Assembly: GCA_902512065.1 (NCBI GenBank) | Contig: CABXHU010000009.1 | Coordinates: forward strand, 1-51,417 | Direction: 5' to 3' | Length of the DNA: 51,417 nt | Source: an uncultured Bacteroidota bacterium | GTDB lineage: Bacteria > Bacteroidota > Bacteroidia > Flavobacteriales > Flavobacteriaceae | Part shown: piece after piece, positions 1 through 9,453 of the stretch | Layout of the letters: each line of letters starts with the position of its first letter | How positions within the stretch are numbered: the stretch's first letter is position 1 | Program-made: the position numbers and the translations under genes | Notes under the pieces: model-generated | Told to the model about the DNA's origin: nothing | What the model saw: the letters and a program-made list of their open reading frames with translations, nothing else | Databases searched by the model: none

Positions 1-178
1 AGGTGATAGAATAATTTCCATCGAAATCTGCAACTACACCTGTAGAAGTACCAACAATGACAACCGTTGCTCCGGGAAGAGGTTGGCTGTTTCTATCAGT
101 AACACTACCAGTTACAGTAGTTTGTGCGTAAGAAAACACACAAAATAACATCATAAAAATTTTAAGAATTGTTCTCAT
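1..178 (-). CDS. N-terminus of a TonB-dependent receptor-like outer-membrane protein (partial)
   Basis: This gene starts at an ATG at 178 and runs off the left edge, so only about 59 residues are visible. They show a signal peptide (MRTILKIFMMLFCVFSYAQ) followed at once by the start of a carboxypeptidase-D regulatory-like beta-sandwich, with TVTGSVTDRNSQPLPGATV and then GTSTGVVADFDGNYSI. That arrangement is typical of SusC/RagA-type and other TonB-dependent receptors of Bacteroidota. The plug and barrel lie outside the window, so another secreted protein with the same N-terminal domain is possible. It is on the same strand as the receptor at 357-2714, with a gap of 178 bases between them. Confidence 0.7.
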   Translation of the reverse strand, partial: MRTILKIFMMLFCVFSYAQTTVTGSVTDRNSQPLPGATVVIVGTSTGVVADFDGNYSIT

Positions 179-305
179 AATCTAGTTATTAGTTTAATTT
201 TTGATAGCACAATATACTTATATAATCTGTTATCTGCACAGGATTTTATAAAAATTTGACATTTTTAAAACAATTTTAAGTATTAAATTATTAAATATTT
301 AGGCT

Positions 306-331
306 ATAATATATGTGAATAATATATGTGA
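306..331. repeat. 13-bp perfect tandem direct repeat
   Basis: The unit ATAATATATGTGA occurs twice back to back in the gap between the partial gene at 1-178 and the receptor gene ending at 357. The gap is otherwise AT-rich filler with no hairpin terminator or obvious promoter. The repeat may be a chance low-complexity duplication. Confidence 0.6.
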
Positions 332-356
332 GAATTATATATTACGGGGTTTTTTC

Positions 357-2714
357 TTAAAAATCTAATGAAAATCCAAATGTTGGGATTGGCGTATTTC
401 TATTAATTTCTACCTCTGTTAATTCAAGAGGATTAATGATAATTCCATTGGAATCTCTATTTAATCCATACTCTGGAGGTAATGGAATTTTTTGAGATAG
501 AATATTTAATATTTCAAAATAGAAGCTTACAGAGATATTCTCCTTATTCCACTTTTTGTCTACTCTGATGTCTAGCTGACTAAAATTATTTAATTTCTCT
601 TCACCTAATCTGGAATAATCCAACACCATTTCAGGATAGCTCATCATACTTGCATTTAGATCATATGGCACATAAGGTGTTTTACCAGCAAACCTAAGTC
701 TTGAGCTTAACTCCCAGTTTTTGTTTAACTTATATCCATTACTAAAAGACACTAAGTGTCTGCTATCCCATACTGAAGGCAAGTATTCAGAAGTAAAACC
801 AGAGAATTTGCTATGGAAATAGGTATATGAGAAAATTCCATAGAAATTATTGGTTAATTTTTGTTGAAATAACGCCTCTATTCCATAAGTTTTACCCTTA
901 CCAACGGCACTTACCTCTTCATTACCAAGGACTTCAAAATCCCCGCCTTTATTAGCAAGTGATACTTGATCAATTACTGATACAGGGAAATTATCATATT
1001 TTTTTAGAAATGCTTCAACTGAAACTTTAGATGAATTAGATAAATTATAGTCTATCCCAGTCACAAAATGTTTGCTTTCAGTATATTTATTATTCTTATT
1101 TAAATATTCTCCATTATTATTTTGATATCCAAGCATTGTATAGGTTGGCATTTTATAGTATTTGCCAACAGACATGTTCCATCTCCATTTTCTATCATCA
1201 CTAATGGCGTAAGATAAGGAAACTCTTGGTGAGAAATTATCTAGAAAACTAGACCCTGTTGAAAAAGTATCTTCATCTACCCTAAATCCAATTGAAAAAT
1301 CTAATCTGTTATTAAAGAAACTCCTAGATCCATTTGCAAAGAATCCGTATTTATAAAAATCTATTTGTGTATTATAATTTAGCCCCAAAAATAAATTTTC
1401 AGTATTGTTAAAGTAATTTGATAATTGAAAATTACCCCCCCATTTAAGTTTCCAATCCTTATAATAATTTATAGACTTAACCCTAAGTTTGGTCTCCCAC
1501 TCATGAGAATCATTTCTAAATAACAGCCCAGATTCATTTAAATTATCAGAATATCTGGAAAAAATATTTTTTAATTTATTAGTACTTAATGAAGTCATTA
1601 ATTGACCCTTTTGATTTTTATATTTTCTTTTCCATGAAATTCCAGTAGTGGTGGTATTTTGTTGAATAATTGGAACTTGTTCTAATTGAGCCTGTTGTTG
1701 CGCATCAAAATCATCAGGCGCTTCAACTGAAAAGTCATCAATTGATCCTAATCCTATAAAATTTATTGAGTTGTACTTATCAATTTTATGATGAATCTTC
1801 CATTGGTAGTCCCAATAGTCTGGCCTGATTGGAAGTCCGATTAATTTAAATAGAAATTGCAAATAACTTTTTCTCAATGAAAATATCATTGTAGTTTTTA
1901 CTTCTTCATTAGGTTTATTAAAAATTGGGCCTTCAAATGTTAATCCAGATTCACTAGCTCCAACTCTTAGATTTCCTGAAAATTGATTACTGTTTCCATT
2001 TTTTTGCTCAAATGACAAAACCCCGCTTAATGGATTATCATATTCAGCACCAAAAGCAGAAGTTGATAGGGTTACCTCTTGAATAAATGAAATATTAATC
2101 ATTCCTCTTGGACCTCCTGCACTTCCTTGGGTACTAAAATGATTTATATTTGGAATTTCAATGCCATCTAAATAGTACACAGTTTCATTAGGAGCTCCCC
2201 CTCTAATAATTATATCGTTTCTAAAACCGCCTACCGATGGAGATAGTCCAGGCATGCTTTGTACAACCTTGGTTATATCATTATTTGCACCAGGATAGCT
2301 TTCAATTTCTACTGCAGAAAAAGTATTTATTGAAAGCGGAGATTCCATAGTTTTTTTAAATGGGCTTTCAGTAATAACAACTTCATCTAATGTTTCACTT
2401 GATTCATTTAGAAATATTTTTAGATTAGGATTCCCTTTACTTTTTATAATAACATTATATACTTTTTGAGATTGATAGCCAATATAGCTTATGGTAATAT
2501 TATATGTTGTGGTGGGGATATTTTCTATTATAAAATAACCGTTTTCATCACTGATTGCTCCAATGGATGTCTCATCCAGAATAATATTTGCACCAAGCAA
2601 TGGTAATTGACTTTTACTATCAAATATTTCACCAATAATACTTCCTTGGTTTTGTGAAAAGGAAGAAAAGATATTTAAAACTAAAACTGCTAAAAATAAA
2701 TTTAAATTTTTCAT
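357..2714 (-). CDS. TonB-dependent receptor with carboxypeptidase-like N-terminal domain
   Basis: This 785-residue protein is an outer-membrane active transporter energised by TonB. A signal peptide (to about residue 20) is followed by a carboxypeptidase-D regulatory-like domain (about 23-105, with GANIILDETSIGAISDENGY). Next comes the plug (about 108-240, including VVITESPF, a QSMPGLSPSVGGFRNDIIIR stretch and YYLDGIEIP), then a long 22-strand-type barrel ending in the aromatic FGFSLDF. Length and order are normal for Bacteroidota receptors that work without a SusD partner. The gene lies 9 bases downstream of the DUF819 membrane protein and is almost certainly co-transcribed with it, which suggests the two act on the same unknown substrate. 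The substrate cannot be read from the sequence. Confidence 0.9.
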   Translation of the reverse strand: MKNLNLFLAVLVLNIFSSFSQNQGSIIGEIFDSKSQLPLLGANIILDETSIGAISDENGYFIIENIPTTTYNITISYIGYQSQKVYNVIIKSKGNPNLKIFLNESSETLDEVVITESPFKKTMESPLSINTFSAVEIESYPGANNDITKVVQSMPGLSPSVGGFRNDIIIRGGAPNETVYYLDGIEIPNINHFSTQGSAGGPRGMINISFIQEVTLSTSAFGAEYDNPLSGVLSFEQKNGNSNQFSGNLRVGASESGLTFEGPIFNKPNEEVKTTMIFSLRKSYLQFLFKLIGLPIRPDYWDYQWKIHHKIDKYNSINFIGLGSIDDFSVEAPDDFDAQQQAQLEQVPIIQQNTTTTGISWKRKYKNQKGQLMTSLSTNKLKNIFSRYSDNLNESGLLFRNDSHEWETKLRVKSINYYKDWKLKWGGNFQLSNYFNNTENLFLGLNYNTQIDFYKYGFFANGSRSFFNNRLDFSIGFRVDEDTFSTGSSFLDNFSPRVSLSYAISDDRKWRWNMSVGKYYKMPTYTMLGYQNNNGEYLNKNNKYTESKHFVTGIDYNLSNSSKVSVEAFLKKYDNFPVSVIDQVSLANKGGDFEVLGNEEVSAVGKGKTYGIEALFQQKLTNNFYGIFSYTYFHSKFSGFTSEYLPSVWDSRHLVSFSNGYKLNKNWELSSRLRFAGKTPYVPYDLNASMMSYPEMVLDYSRLGEEKLNNFSQLDIRVDKKWNKENISVSFYFEILNILSQKIPLPPEYGLNRDSNGIIINPLELTEVEINRNTPIPTFGFSLDF

Positions 2715-2723
2715 ATAAGCTAA

Positions 2724-3977
2724 TTACAGATTAGAGGTATATTCCATTAAATAAGTACAAATCATTGCTCCGTAGGTTCCTACTACATATCCAAAAACTG
2801 CAAGTAACACGCCAACAGTGGCTAAAGATGGATGAAATGCTGCAGCTACAACAGGCGCAGATGCGGCACCACCTACATTAGCTTGACTTCCGACAGCTAA
2901 AAAGAAATAGGGAGCTTTAATTAATTTTGCAACAATAATTAATAAAAATGCATGAATTGACATCCATATTATTCCAATTAGAATTAGTTTAGGTTCATCT
3001 AAAATAGATCCTAAATCCATTTTCATTCCAATTGTTGCGACCAGTACATAGATAAAAATACTACCAATTTTACTAGCACCAATTCCTTCAAAATTTCTAG
3101 CTTTTGTGAATGATAATCCAATTCCAATAAATGTTGCAATTGATATCATCCAAAAAAACTTAGATGCAAAAGAGGATAACCCTGAGCTTTTATCAGCAAT
3201 TATTTCAAAATTTGAAGTTAGAAATTCAGAAATATATTCAGCTCCTAGATGGGAAAAACCAACTGTTCCAAATGCAATTCCTAGTAGTATCATATAATCT
3301 GTTAAGTTTGGAATTCTTTTATTACTGTTGGAGAATGAACTAACTTTTTCTTTCAGTTCTTCAATTGCAGATGTATCAGCCTTCAACCACTTATTAATTG
3401 CTTTTTTCTTTCCAATGCCAAACAATATTAGAGCCATCCAAATATTTGCGACTACAATATCTACTAAGACCATCCCGCCATATTTTTGTGGATTATATTC
3501 AAATATCTCTAACATTGCTGCTTGATTTGCTCCACCACCAATCCAGCTTCCTGCCAATGTTGATAATCCTCTCCAAATCGCATCTGGACCAGCACCGTTA
3601 AATAATTCAGGGAAAAAAAATGATAAGATCAAGATTGATATTGGCCCTCCAATTATGATTCCAACCGTTCCAGTAAAAAACATAACCAGCGCCTTGTAGC
3701 CTAAATTGTATATTGCTTTTAAATCAATACTTAATGTCATTAATAATAATGATGCAGGCAATAAATATCTGCTTGCTATATAGTAGGTTTGAGATTCCTC
3801 AGAAGAAATTATTCCTAATGAGTTGAATATTGCAGGAATAAAATAACACATTAATAGACCTGGAATAATTTTATAAAATTTATACCAAAACCCATTTTCC
3901 TTTGATTCAGTATAAAAGACAAATCCAAGGGAAATCATTAATATTCCGAATACTATTGCATCATTGGTAAAAGGCAT
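2724..3977 (-). CDS. DUF819 (YjcL-type) integral membrane protein
   Basis: This 417-residue polytopic membrane protein has about 10-12 hydrophobic segments. It carries the two glycine-rich signatures of the DUF819 family: SWIGGGANQAAM near residue 145 and GSQANVGGAASAPVVAAAFH near residue 365. The two sit in repeated halves of an inverted-repeat transporter-like fold. The family has no firmly established substrate; the architecture resembles secondary carriers, so transport is an inference. A charged cytoplasmic loop (about residues 185-225) separates the halves. It is the first gene of a two-gene unit with the TonB-dependent receptor at 357-2714. No good TAnnTTTG promoter is visible in the 109 bases upstream. 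Confidence 0.85.
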   Translation of the reverse strand: MPFTNDAIVFGILMISLGFVFYTESKENGFWYKFYKIIPGLLMCYFIPAIFNSLGIISSEESQTYYIASRYLLPASLLLMTLSIDLKAIYNLGYKALVMFFTGTVGIIIGGPISILILSFFFPELFNGAGPDAIWRGLSTLAGSWIGGGANQAAMLEIFEYNPQKYGGMVLVDIVVANIWMALILFGIGKKKAINKWLKADTSAIEELKEKVSSFSNSNKRIPNLTDYMILLGIAFGTVGFSHLGAEYISEFLTSNFEIIADKSSGLSSFASKFFWMISIATFIGIGLSFTKARNFEGIGASKIGSIFIYVLVATIGMKMDLGSILDEPKLILIGIIWMSIHAFLLIIVAKLIKAPYFFLAVGSQANVGGAASAPVVAAAFHPSLATVGVLLAVFGYVVGTYGAMICTYLMEYTSNL

Positions 3978-4086
3978 AATTATAATTTCGGATAAATTTA
4001 ATTAAAGAATATTTAAAATACTATTTTATAATTTCAATGTTTAAAGAATGCTAACAAGAAAAAACATCAATAGTTATAGCAACAAA

Positions 4087-5934
4087 TCATTCCACCGTTA
4101 CTGACTTTGCAAGGTTTCTAGGTTGGTCCACATTTTTCCCTAGCTTAACAGCAATGTGATACGCCAATAGCTGAAGGGGAATTGTTGTAACAAATGGTGT
4201 TAGCGCTGCAATTGTTTCAGGCACTTCAATTGTTTCATCTGCAATTTTTGAAATTTCTTTATCACCTTCAAAAACTATTGCAATTATTTTCCCTTTTCTA
4301 GATTTTATTTCTTGAATATTGCTTAATATTTTATCATAATAAAGTTTATTTGTTGCTATAACTATTGATGGCATGTTTTTATCAATTAGAGCAATTGGGC
4401 CATGTTTCATTTCAGCTGCAGGATATCCTTCTGCATGTATATAGGATATTTCTTTAAGTTTTAGCGCGCCTTCAAGTGCAACTGGAAAGTTATATCCTCT
4501 TCCTAGATATAAGCAATTACTTGAGGCTTTTATTTTATTAGCAATTTTTTTGACCTTATTGTTGGTGCCAAGTACTTTAGTAATTTTTTTCTCAATAGAG
4601 CCTAGTTCATATATATATTCACGATATTTTTTTGAAGATATTATTCCTTTGGATTTACTTAGTTTAACAGCGATAAGATAAAGAACAGTCATTTGTGTAG
4701 TAAATGCTTTAGTTGAAGCTACTCCAATTTCTGGACCAGCATGAGTATATGATCCAGCATCAGTTTCTCTACTAATTGTAGAGCCAACTACATTACATAT
4801 GCCATATACAAAGGCACCGCTACTTTTAGCAAGTTTTATTGCAGCTAGCGTATCAGCTGTTTCACCTGACTGAGATATGGCTATTATTATATCAGATTTA
4901 TTTATTACAGGATTTCTATATCTAAATTCAGAAGCATATTCAACCTCTACGGGAATTTTAGCAATTTTTTCAAACATATACTCAGCAATCAATCCTGCAT
5001 GCCAAGAAGTACCACAAGCAACAATAGTAATTTTATTTGTTGAAAGAAATTTATCAATATAATCATCCACTCCAGACATTTTTATTATACCACTTTTTAT
5101 TTTTAGTCTACCACGAAGCGTGTCGATTACAGCTTTAGGCTGTTCATAGATTTCTTTTAACATAAAGTGATCAAAGCCTCCTTTTTGAATTTTAGCTAAA
5201 TCAATTTCTAATTTTTCAACTGTTGGGTTTGTAAATGAATCATCTTTTATTTTTCTGTATTGAGTCTGTTTGTGATTGCGAATTATGGCCATCTCTCCAT
5301 CATTTAAATAGATAACATTTTTTGTTTGATCTAAAAAAGGAGTGACATCACTGCCAACAAAATATTCGTTATTCCCTATGCCTATACATAGAGGGCTCCC
5401 TAGTCTTGCAACTACTATTTCATCGGGTTTTTTAATATCTATAACAGCAATTGCATAAGCTCCAACTACATAATTCAAAGCCAATTGAACTGCCTCGCCT
5501 AACTTTATTTTTTCTTTAATTTGTATGTGTTCAATTAAATTAACTAAGACCTCTGTATCAGTATCTGTGTAAAAGACAAACCCCTCATCTACTAACTCTT
5601 TTTTTAAAGAAGAATAATTTTCTATAATTCCATTATGTACAATATGTAATTCATTTGAATTTGAAGAATGCGGGTGTGAATTGTTATCATTTGGCTCTCC
5701 ATGGGTTGCCCATCTTGTATGACCTATTCCCATAAAACCACTAAAGGATTTAAGTTTAGAAATCTTCTTTTCTAATTTGTTTATTTTCCCTTTACACTTT
5801 TTAGAAATTATTTTACCATTATTATATAAACAAATTCCAGCACTATCATAACCTCTATATTCAAGCCTTTTTAAACCATTTAATATTATTGGGGATGCGT
5901 CATTTGGTCCTATATAGCCTACAATTCCACACAT
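4087..5934 (-). CDS. glmS: Glutamine--fructose-6-phosphate aminotransferase (isomerizing)
   Basis: GlmS makes glucosamine-6-phosphate from fructose-6-phosphate and glutamine, the first step toward UDP-GlcNAc for peptidoglycan and lipopolysaccharide. The 615-residue length is normal. The protein starts MCGIVGYIG, so Cys2 becomes the N-terminal nucleophile of the class II glutamine amidotransferase domain (about 1-240, with GHTRWATHGEPND and HNGIIENY). Two SIS sugar-isomerase domains follow (about 285-425, with ISQSGETADT, and about 455-600, with GRGYNFPVALEGALKLKE). The C-terminus PRNLAKSVTVE is the standard active-site tail. It lies 78 bases downstream of the DUF4270 gene. No glmS ribozyme is evident in the short leader, as expected outside Gram-positives. 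Confidence 0.98.
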   Translation of the reverse strand: MCGIVGYIGPNDASPIILNGLKRLEYRGYDSAGICLYNNGKIISKKCKGKINKLEKKISKLKSFSGFMGIGHTRWATHGEPNDNNSHPHSSNSNELHIVHNGIIENYSSLKKELVDEGFVFYTDTDTEVLVNLIEHIQIKEKIKLGEAVQLALNYVVGAYAIAVIDIKKPDEIVVARLGSPLCIGIGNNEYFVGSDVTPFLDQTKNVIYLNDGEMAIIRNHKQTQYRKIKDDSFTNPTVEKLEIDLAKIQKGGFDHFMLKEIYEQPKAVIDTLRGRLKIKSGIIKMSGVDDYIDKFLSTNKITIVACGTSWHAGLIAEYMFEKIAKIPVEVEYASEFRYRNPVINKSDIIIAISQSGETADTLAAIKLAKSSGAFVYGICNVVGSTISRETDAGSYTHAGPEIGVASTKAFTTQMTVLYLIAVKLSKSKGIISSKKYREYIYELGSIEKKITKVLGTNNKVKKIANKIKASSNCLYLGRGYNFPVALEGALKLKEISYIHAEGYPAAEMKHGPIALIDKNMPSIVIATNKLYYDKILSNIQEIKSRKGKIIAIVFEGDKEISKIADETIEVPETIAALTPFVTTIPLQLLAYHIAVKLGKNVDQPRNLAKSVTVE

Positions 5935-6012
5935 AGTTTGTCTTTTATATAAATTTAAAATTATTTAAATGAAGTGAAACAAAATTTGTTAAATATTATA
6001 ATGTCTATAATA

Positions 6013-7671
6013 TTAGTCTTCTGGCTCAGTATAGTATATTTTAATTTTAGGCCTTTTGTCTTCTTGTTGACTTTGATTGCCATGAAGAACAGTCCCCTTA
6101 TGACTTAATATAGTTCCTGAGGCTAATTGTAAATCTTCATCTTCCGTTTCATCATTTAAAATATTAAAGAATGAAGTAGCGGTTATATCATTAATTATCC
6201 CTAGTCCCAATTTAGAATTTGTTGAATCATTTAAAATTATATTATTTAGGTGTTCTGTTATTCTAATTTTATATTTTATTCCTTGACCTTCAGGCTCATC
6301 ATCAACCCTTTTAAGAGGCTCAAGATGATTAATTTTTGCATTAATTGTAGTTGAGCTTACTGATTGATCTAGATAATAATCTATTAAACTCATATTTTGT
6401 TCATAGTTATATATGTATATTCTGTCAGGTTCATTTTCTAGATTTAAACCTTGATCTACATAAAATTCAATATAGGCTTCATTAATTAGTTTTAAAGGGA
6501 CATCTGAAATATCATCATAGAAGAAACTTTTAAAATGATCAAATGCATCAACTTGATCTCCCATTTCATCTTCTACCGTCCCATTAAATAAGTCAACTAT
6601 TCCAATATATCCTTCTCCCCCCTTTAAATACATGACTTCATCTCCATTAACATCATCTGAATTTGTAACATCAACAGAAAAATTGTTGTCAAAAACATTT
6701 AAAAGAACACCAGAGAAATTAAGAACATAATCATTTTGATATGTTGTTATATCATCAACACTACCTGTATCTGTTTCTGAAGTAATAGGCGTGTCAGATG
6801 TATAGTGAATTGTTAAATTAGTATTAGTAGATGCCAAATTTAAAAGCATCATACATCCTTCTGAATTTATACTCTCAACTTTAAAATATAATCCTCTAAA
6901 AAATTCTTTAAAATTATACTCGTTACTTAATACAGGGTCATCTTGGTTTGATAAAATTAAATTTTGCCAATATTCATCAACCTCATTATCTAATCTAATC
7001 CTTAAAGCAGGAGCTATTTTTTGAGAGACAAAAGCCACATCATTTGTGTCTAATTCAGTTAGATTAATTTGACTTGCATCTGGAACAAAATCATTAATTT
7101 CAAATAGAAGATCACCTTCTAATTGACCTTGACTAATGGATTCTATATTGGACAACGAGCCATTAGAATAATATTTTTGAGTATCATCAAATTCTCCATA
7201 TGGATCAAAAGATCTTAAGAAGAAATTATTTCTGTATACAGAAATCTTAATAGGAGAACCCCCATATATTGAATCAAGTTCATATGTAATATCATCATCA
7301 TCACTTGTCTCTACACCTCTACTAAAATACGGGATAGTTAGTATGACTGAGTCGAGGACAGCGTTTTCACCAAAGTCAGGATCATATTGATCTGGAACCA
7401 TTTGTCCTACAAAGCTAGAAGTAGATTCACCATATACTGCATGATTATTATATCCAAGAAGAAATGAAGGCAAATTGTTTGATTGGACTGGATCAAGGCT
7501 TTTTGAACTAGTTACAATTGGATATTCAATTGATTTAGTTTCAAAATTAATTGCATTATCTGAATTAATGACATCAGATTCAAGACTAGTAAAATCTTTT
7601 TCACAAGATTGAATTGATATCAATGCGAAACAAATTATAAATAAATAAATTTTGTTTGGAAAACTTTTCAT
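6013..7671 (-). CDS. DUF4270 family lipoprotein
   Basis: This 552-residue predicted lipoprotein has a signal peptide ending in the lipobox SIQSC, with Cys23 as the acylation site. The mature part starts CEKDF and then shows the DUF4270 pattern: NSDNAINFETKSIEYPI, LLGYNNHAVYGESTSSF and DSVILTIPYFS. The domain is nearly restricted to Bacteroidota and its function is not established; it is predicted to be rich in beta strands. The gene is 13 bases downstream of the short glycogen synthase and upstream of glmS. The glgA-like / DUF4270 pairing opposite panC is a recurring flavobacterial arrangement (from memory). That suggests a role linked to glycan or envelope metabolism, but this is inference. 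Confidence 0.85.
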   Translation of the reverse strand: MKSFPNKIYLFIICFALISIQSCEKDFTSLESDVINSDNAINFETKSIEYPIVTSSKSLDPVQSNNLPSFLLGYNNHAVYGESTSSFVGQMVPDQYDPDFGENAVLDSVILTIPYFSRGVETSDDDDITYELDSIYGGSPIKISVYRNNFFLRSFDPYGEFDDTQKYYSNGSLSNIESISQGQLEGDLLFEINDFVPDASQINLTELDTNDVAFVSQKIAPALRIRLDNEVDEYWQNLILSNQDDPVLSNEYNFKEFFRGLYFKVESINSEGCMMLLNLASTNTNLTIHYTSDTPITSETDTGSVDDITTYQNDYVLNFSGVLLNVFDNNFSVDVTNSDDVNGDEVMYLKGGEGYIGIVDLFNGTVEDEMGDQVDAFDHFKSFFYDDISDVPLKLINEAYIEFYVDQGLNLENEPDRIYIYNYEQNMSLIDYYLDQSVSSTTINAKINHLEPLKRVDDEPEGQGIKYKIRITEHLNNIILNDSTNSKLGLGIINDITATSFFNILNDETEDEDLQLASGTILSHKGTVLHGNQSQQEDKRPKIKIYYTEPED

Positions 7672-7684
7672 TATTAATTAATCT

Positions 7685-8491
7685 TTAATTCAACAATTTG
7701 TTATAAAATTCTGAATACTCTTCTATAAATGAATCTTTGGATTGATACCCTAATACAGGTTTTTTGCATTTATCTAAGTAATCTTGAAGTTCTTTTGGCA
7801 TTTTTTCTGAACCTACTATAAGTGCATCAGAAAAATCAATAGCAGTTTTCATAAGATTATTATAGTTAGGATTCTTTATATCGGCAATTTTATTTTCTTC
7901 AATTTCATCAAACATGATTTTATCAAATAATTTCTTGTTTAATGAACCAGCAAATCCTGTGCCATAAACAGATGTAACAACCTTGCTGTTTTGAAAAATC
8001 GGTTCATCTTTATACATTTCTTTCAGATATAAAGGAAAGAATGATGAAAGCCATCCATGTACATGAATTATATCTGGAGGCCAATTAAGTCTTTTAATGG
8101 TTTCAATTACACCCTTAGCAAAAAAGATTGCACGCTCATCATTATCTTTAAATAGTTTCCCATTTTCATCAGTAAATGTTGCCTTTCTTTTAAAAAAGTC
8201 TTCATTATCAATAAAATAAACTTGTATTCTTTCTTTAGGAATAGAGGCTACCTTAATAATTAGAGGCATGTCAAGATCATTAATCACTAAATTTAATCCA
8301 GATAATCTTATTACTTCATGAAGTTGATGCCTTCTTTCATTAATACTCCCATATTTTGGCATGAAAATTCTAATTTGTCCCCCTTGTTTGTTGACCATTC
8401 GAGGAATTTCAAAAGACATGGATGAGATTTCTGTTTCTGGTAAATAGGGTACTACCTCAGATGATACATATAAAATCTTTTTGTTTTTCAT
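7685..8491 (-). CDS. Short glycogen/starch synthase (N-terminal GT5 domain only)
   Basis: This 268-residue protein matches the N-terminal catalytic half of GT5 ADP-glucose glycogen synthases: KKILYVSSEVVPYLPET, VNKQGGQIRIFMPKYGSI and PDIIHVHGWLSSFFPLYLK. The C-terminal Rossmann half that carries the nucleotide-sugar site is absent. The gene stops normally, without frameshift remnants. Single-domain versions of this size are common in Bacteroidota, so it is probably a genuine short family and not decay. Whether it makes glucan is uncertain. The ATG at 8491 was chosen over one 69 bases upstream because the N-terminus KNKKILYVSSEV fits the family, a purine-rich AGGGAT precedes it, and a promoter -7 box at 8535-8528 would put the upstream start before the transcript. 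Confidence 0.85.
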   Translation of the reverse strand: MKNKKILYVSSEVVPYLPETEISSMSFEIPRMVNKQGGQIRIFMPKYGSINERRHQLHEVIRLSGLNLVINDLDMPLIIKVASIPKERIQVYFIDNEDFFKRKATFTDENGKLFKDNDERAIFFAKGVIETIKRLNWPPDIIHVHGWLSSFFPLYLKEMYKDEPIFQNSKVVTSVYGTGFAGSLNKKLFDKIMFDEIEENKIADIKNPNYNNLMKTAIDFSDALIVGSEKMPKELQDYLDKCKKPVLGYQSKDSFIEEYSEFYNKLLN

Positions 8492-8527
8492 AATCCCTAA
8501 ATTTAAAAAGCGGCCCTTAAAAGGAAG

Positions 8528-8560
8528 CAAAATTACAAAAATTATGCAGATTAATTGCAA
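8528..8560 (-). promoter_or_regulatory. Putative promoter of the glycogen synthase-DUF4270-glmS unit
   Basis: On the minus strand a TAATTTTG (8535 to 8528) matches the Bacteroidota -7 consensus TAnnTTTG. A TTG at 8560-8558 lies 22 bases upstream as the -33 element, which is a long but tolerated spacing. Transcription would start near 8522, giving a leader of about 30 bases before the ATG at 8491. Sequence match only. Confidence 0.4.
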
Positions 8561-8596
8561 TGTATTAAGTTTACAAGGTGTTAAATTTTTATTAAA

Positions 8597-9445
8597 ATGA
8601 TTCTGTTTAGAAAAAAATCTGATTTAATTATCAGAAGAGATGATCTAAAGAAAAATAAGTTTAAAATTGGGCTAGTTCCTACAATGGGAGCATTGCATGA
8701 AGGCCATATGTCATTAATAAAGAGATCTATGAAAGAAAATGATTATACAATTGTCAGTATTTTCATAAATCCAACTCAATTTAATGATAAGAAAGATTTA
8801 ATTTCTTATCCTAAAAATTTAACAAAAGACTGTAATTATTTAGATTCTGCTTCAAAGGACATCATTGTTTTTGCTCCTGAAATTAGTGAGATTTATGATG
8901 AGAATTTATCTATTAAAGAATTCAATTTTCAAGGGTTAGATAAATTTATGGAAGGCCAACACAGAAAAGGACATTTTAATGGTGTGGCTACCATAGTTAG
9001 CCACCTATTAGAGATAATAAAACCAAATAATGCTTATTTTGGAGAAAAAGATTATCAGCAATTAAGGATTATTCAACAACTAGTTATTGAGAACAATTTT
9101 CCAGTAAATATTATTAGTTGTGAAACGATTAGAGAAAGGGATGGCCTAGCATTAAGTTCCAGAAATTCAAAGATAACAGGATCTTATAGAAAATTTGCAG
9201 GAAAAATATTTGAAGTCATTAACTATGCTAGAATTAATTTTAATTCTATGAGTTTAGATGAGATATATAATCATGTTAACAATTTTTTTGATAATATAGA
9301 GAATATGGAATTAGAATATTTTACTATTGCAGAATCAGAATTTTTAGTTCCTGTAAATAAAAAAATAATTGATAAAAAATATAGAGCATTTATAGCAGTT
9401 AAATTACAGGAAATAAGATTAATAGATAACATTGCATTAAATTAA
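8597..9445 (+). CDS. panC: Pantothenate synthetase
   Basis: PanC joins pantoate and beta-alanine using ATP to make pantothenate, the precursor of coenzyme A. The 282-residue protein shows the nucleotidyltransferase motifs of the family: PTMGALHEGHMSLI (HIGH-type site, His34 and His37), SIFINPTQFN, HFNGVATIV and FGEKDYQQL, plus ERDGLALSSRNSKI as the KMSKS-like loop. It is the first gene of a plus-strand run with panD 8 bases downstream, which supplies the beta-alanine. It is transcribed away from the glycogen synthase gene across a 105-base divergent intergenic region. Confidence 0.97.
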   Translation: MILFRKKSDLIIRRDDLKKNKFKIGLVPTMGALHEGHMSLIKRSMKENDYTIVSIFINPTQFNDKKDLISYPKNLTKDCNYLDSASKDIIVFAPEISEIYDENLSIKEFNFQGLDKFMEGQHRKGHFNGVATIVSHLLEIIKPNNAYFGEKDYQQLRIIQQLVIENNFPVNIISCETIRERDGLALSSRNSKITGSYRKFAGKIFEVINYARINFNSMSLDEIYNHVNNFFDNIENMELEYFTIAESEFLVPVNKKIIDKKYRAFIAVKLQEIRLIDNIALN

Positions 9446-9453
9446 TTTTAATA

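Noticed and set aside
5935-6012. glmS ribozyme in the leader of glmS
   Set aside because: The 78-base AT-rich gap cannot hold the ribozyme core and the group is not known to carry it.
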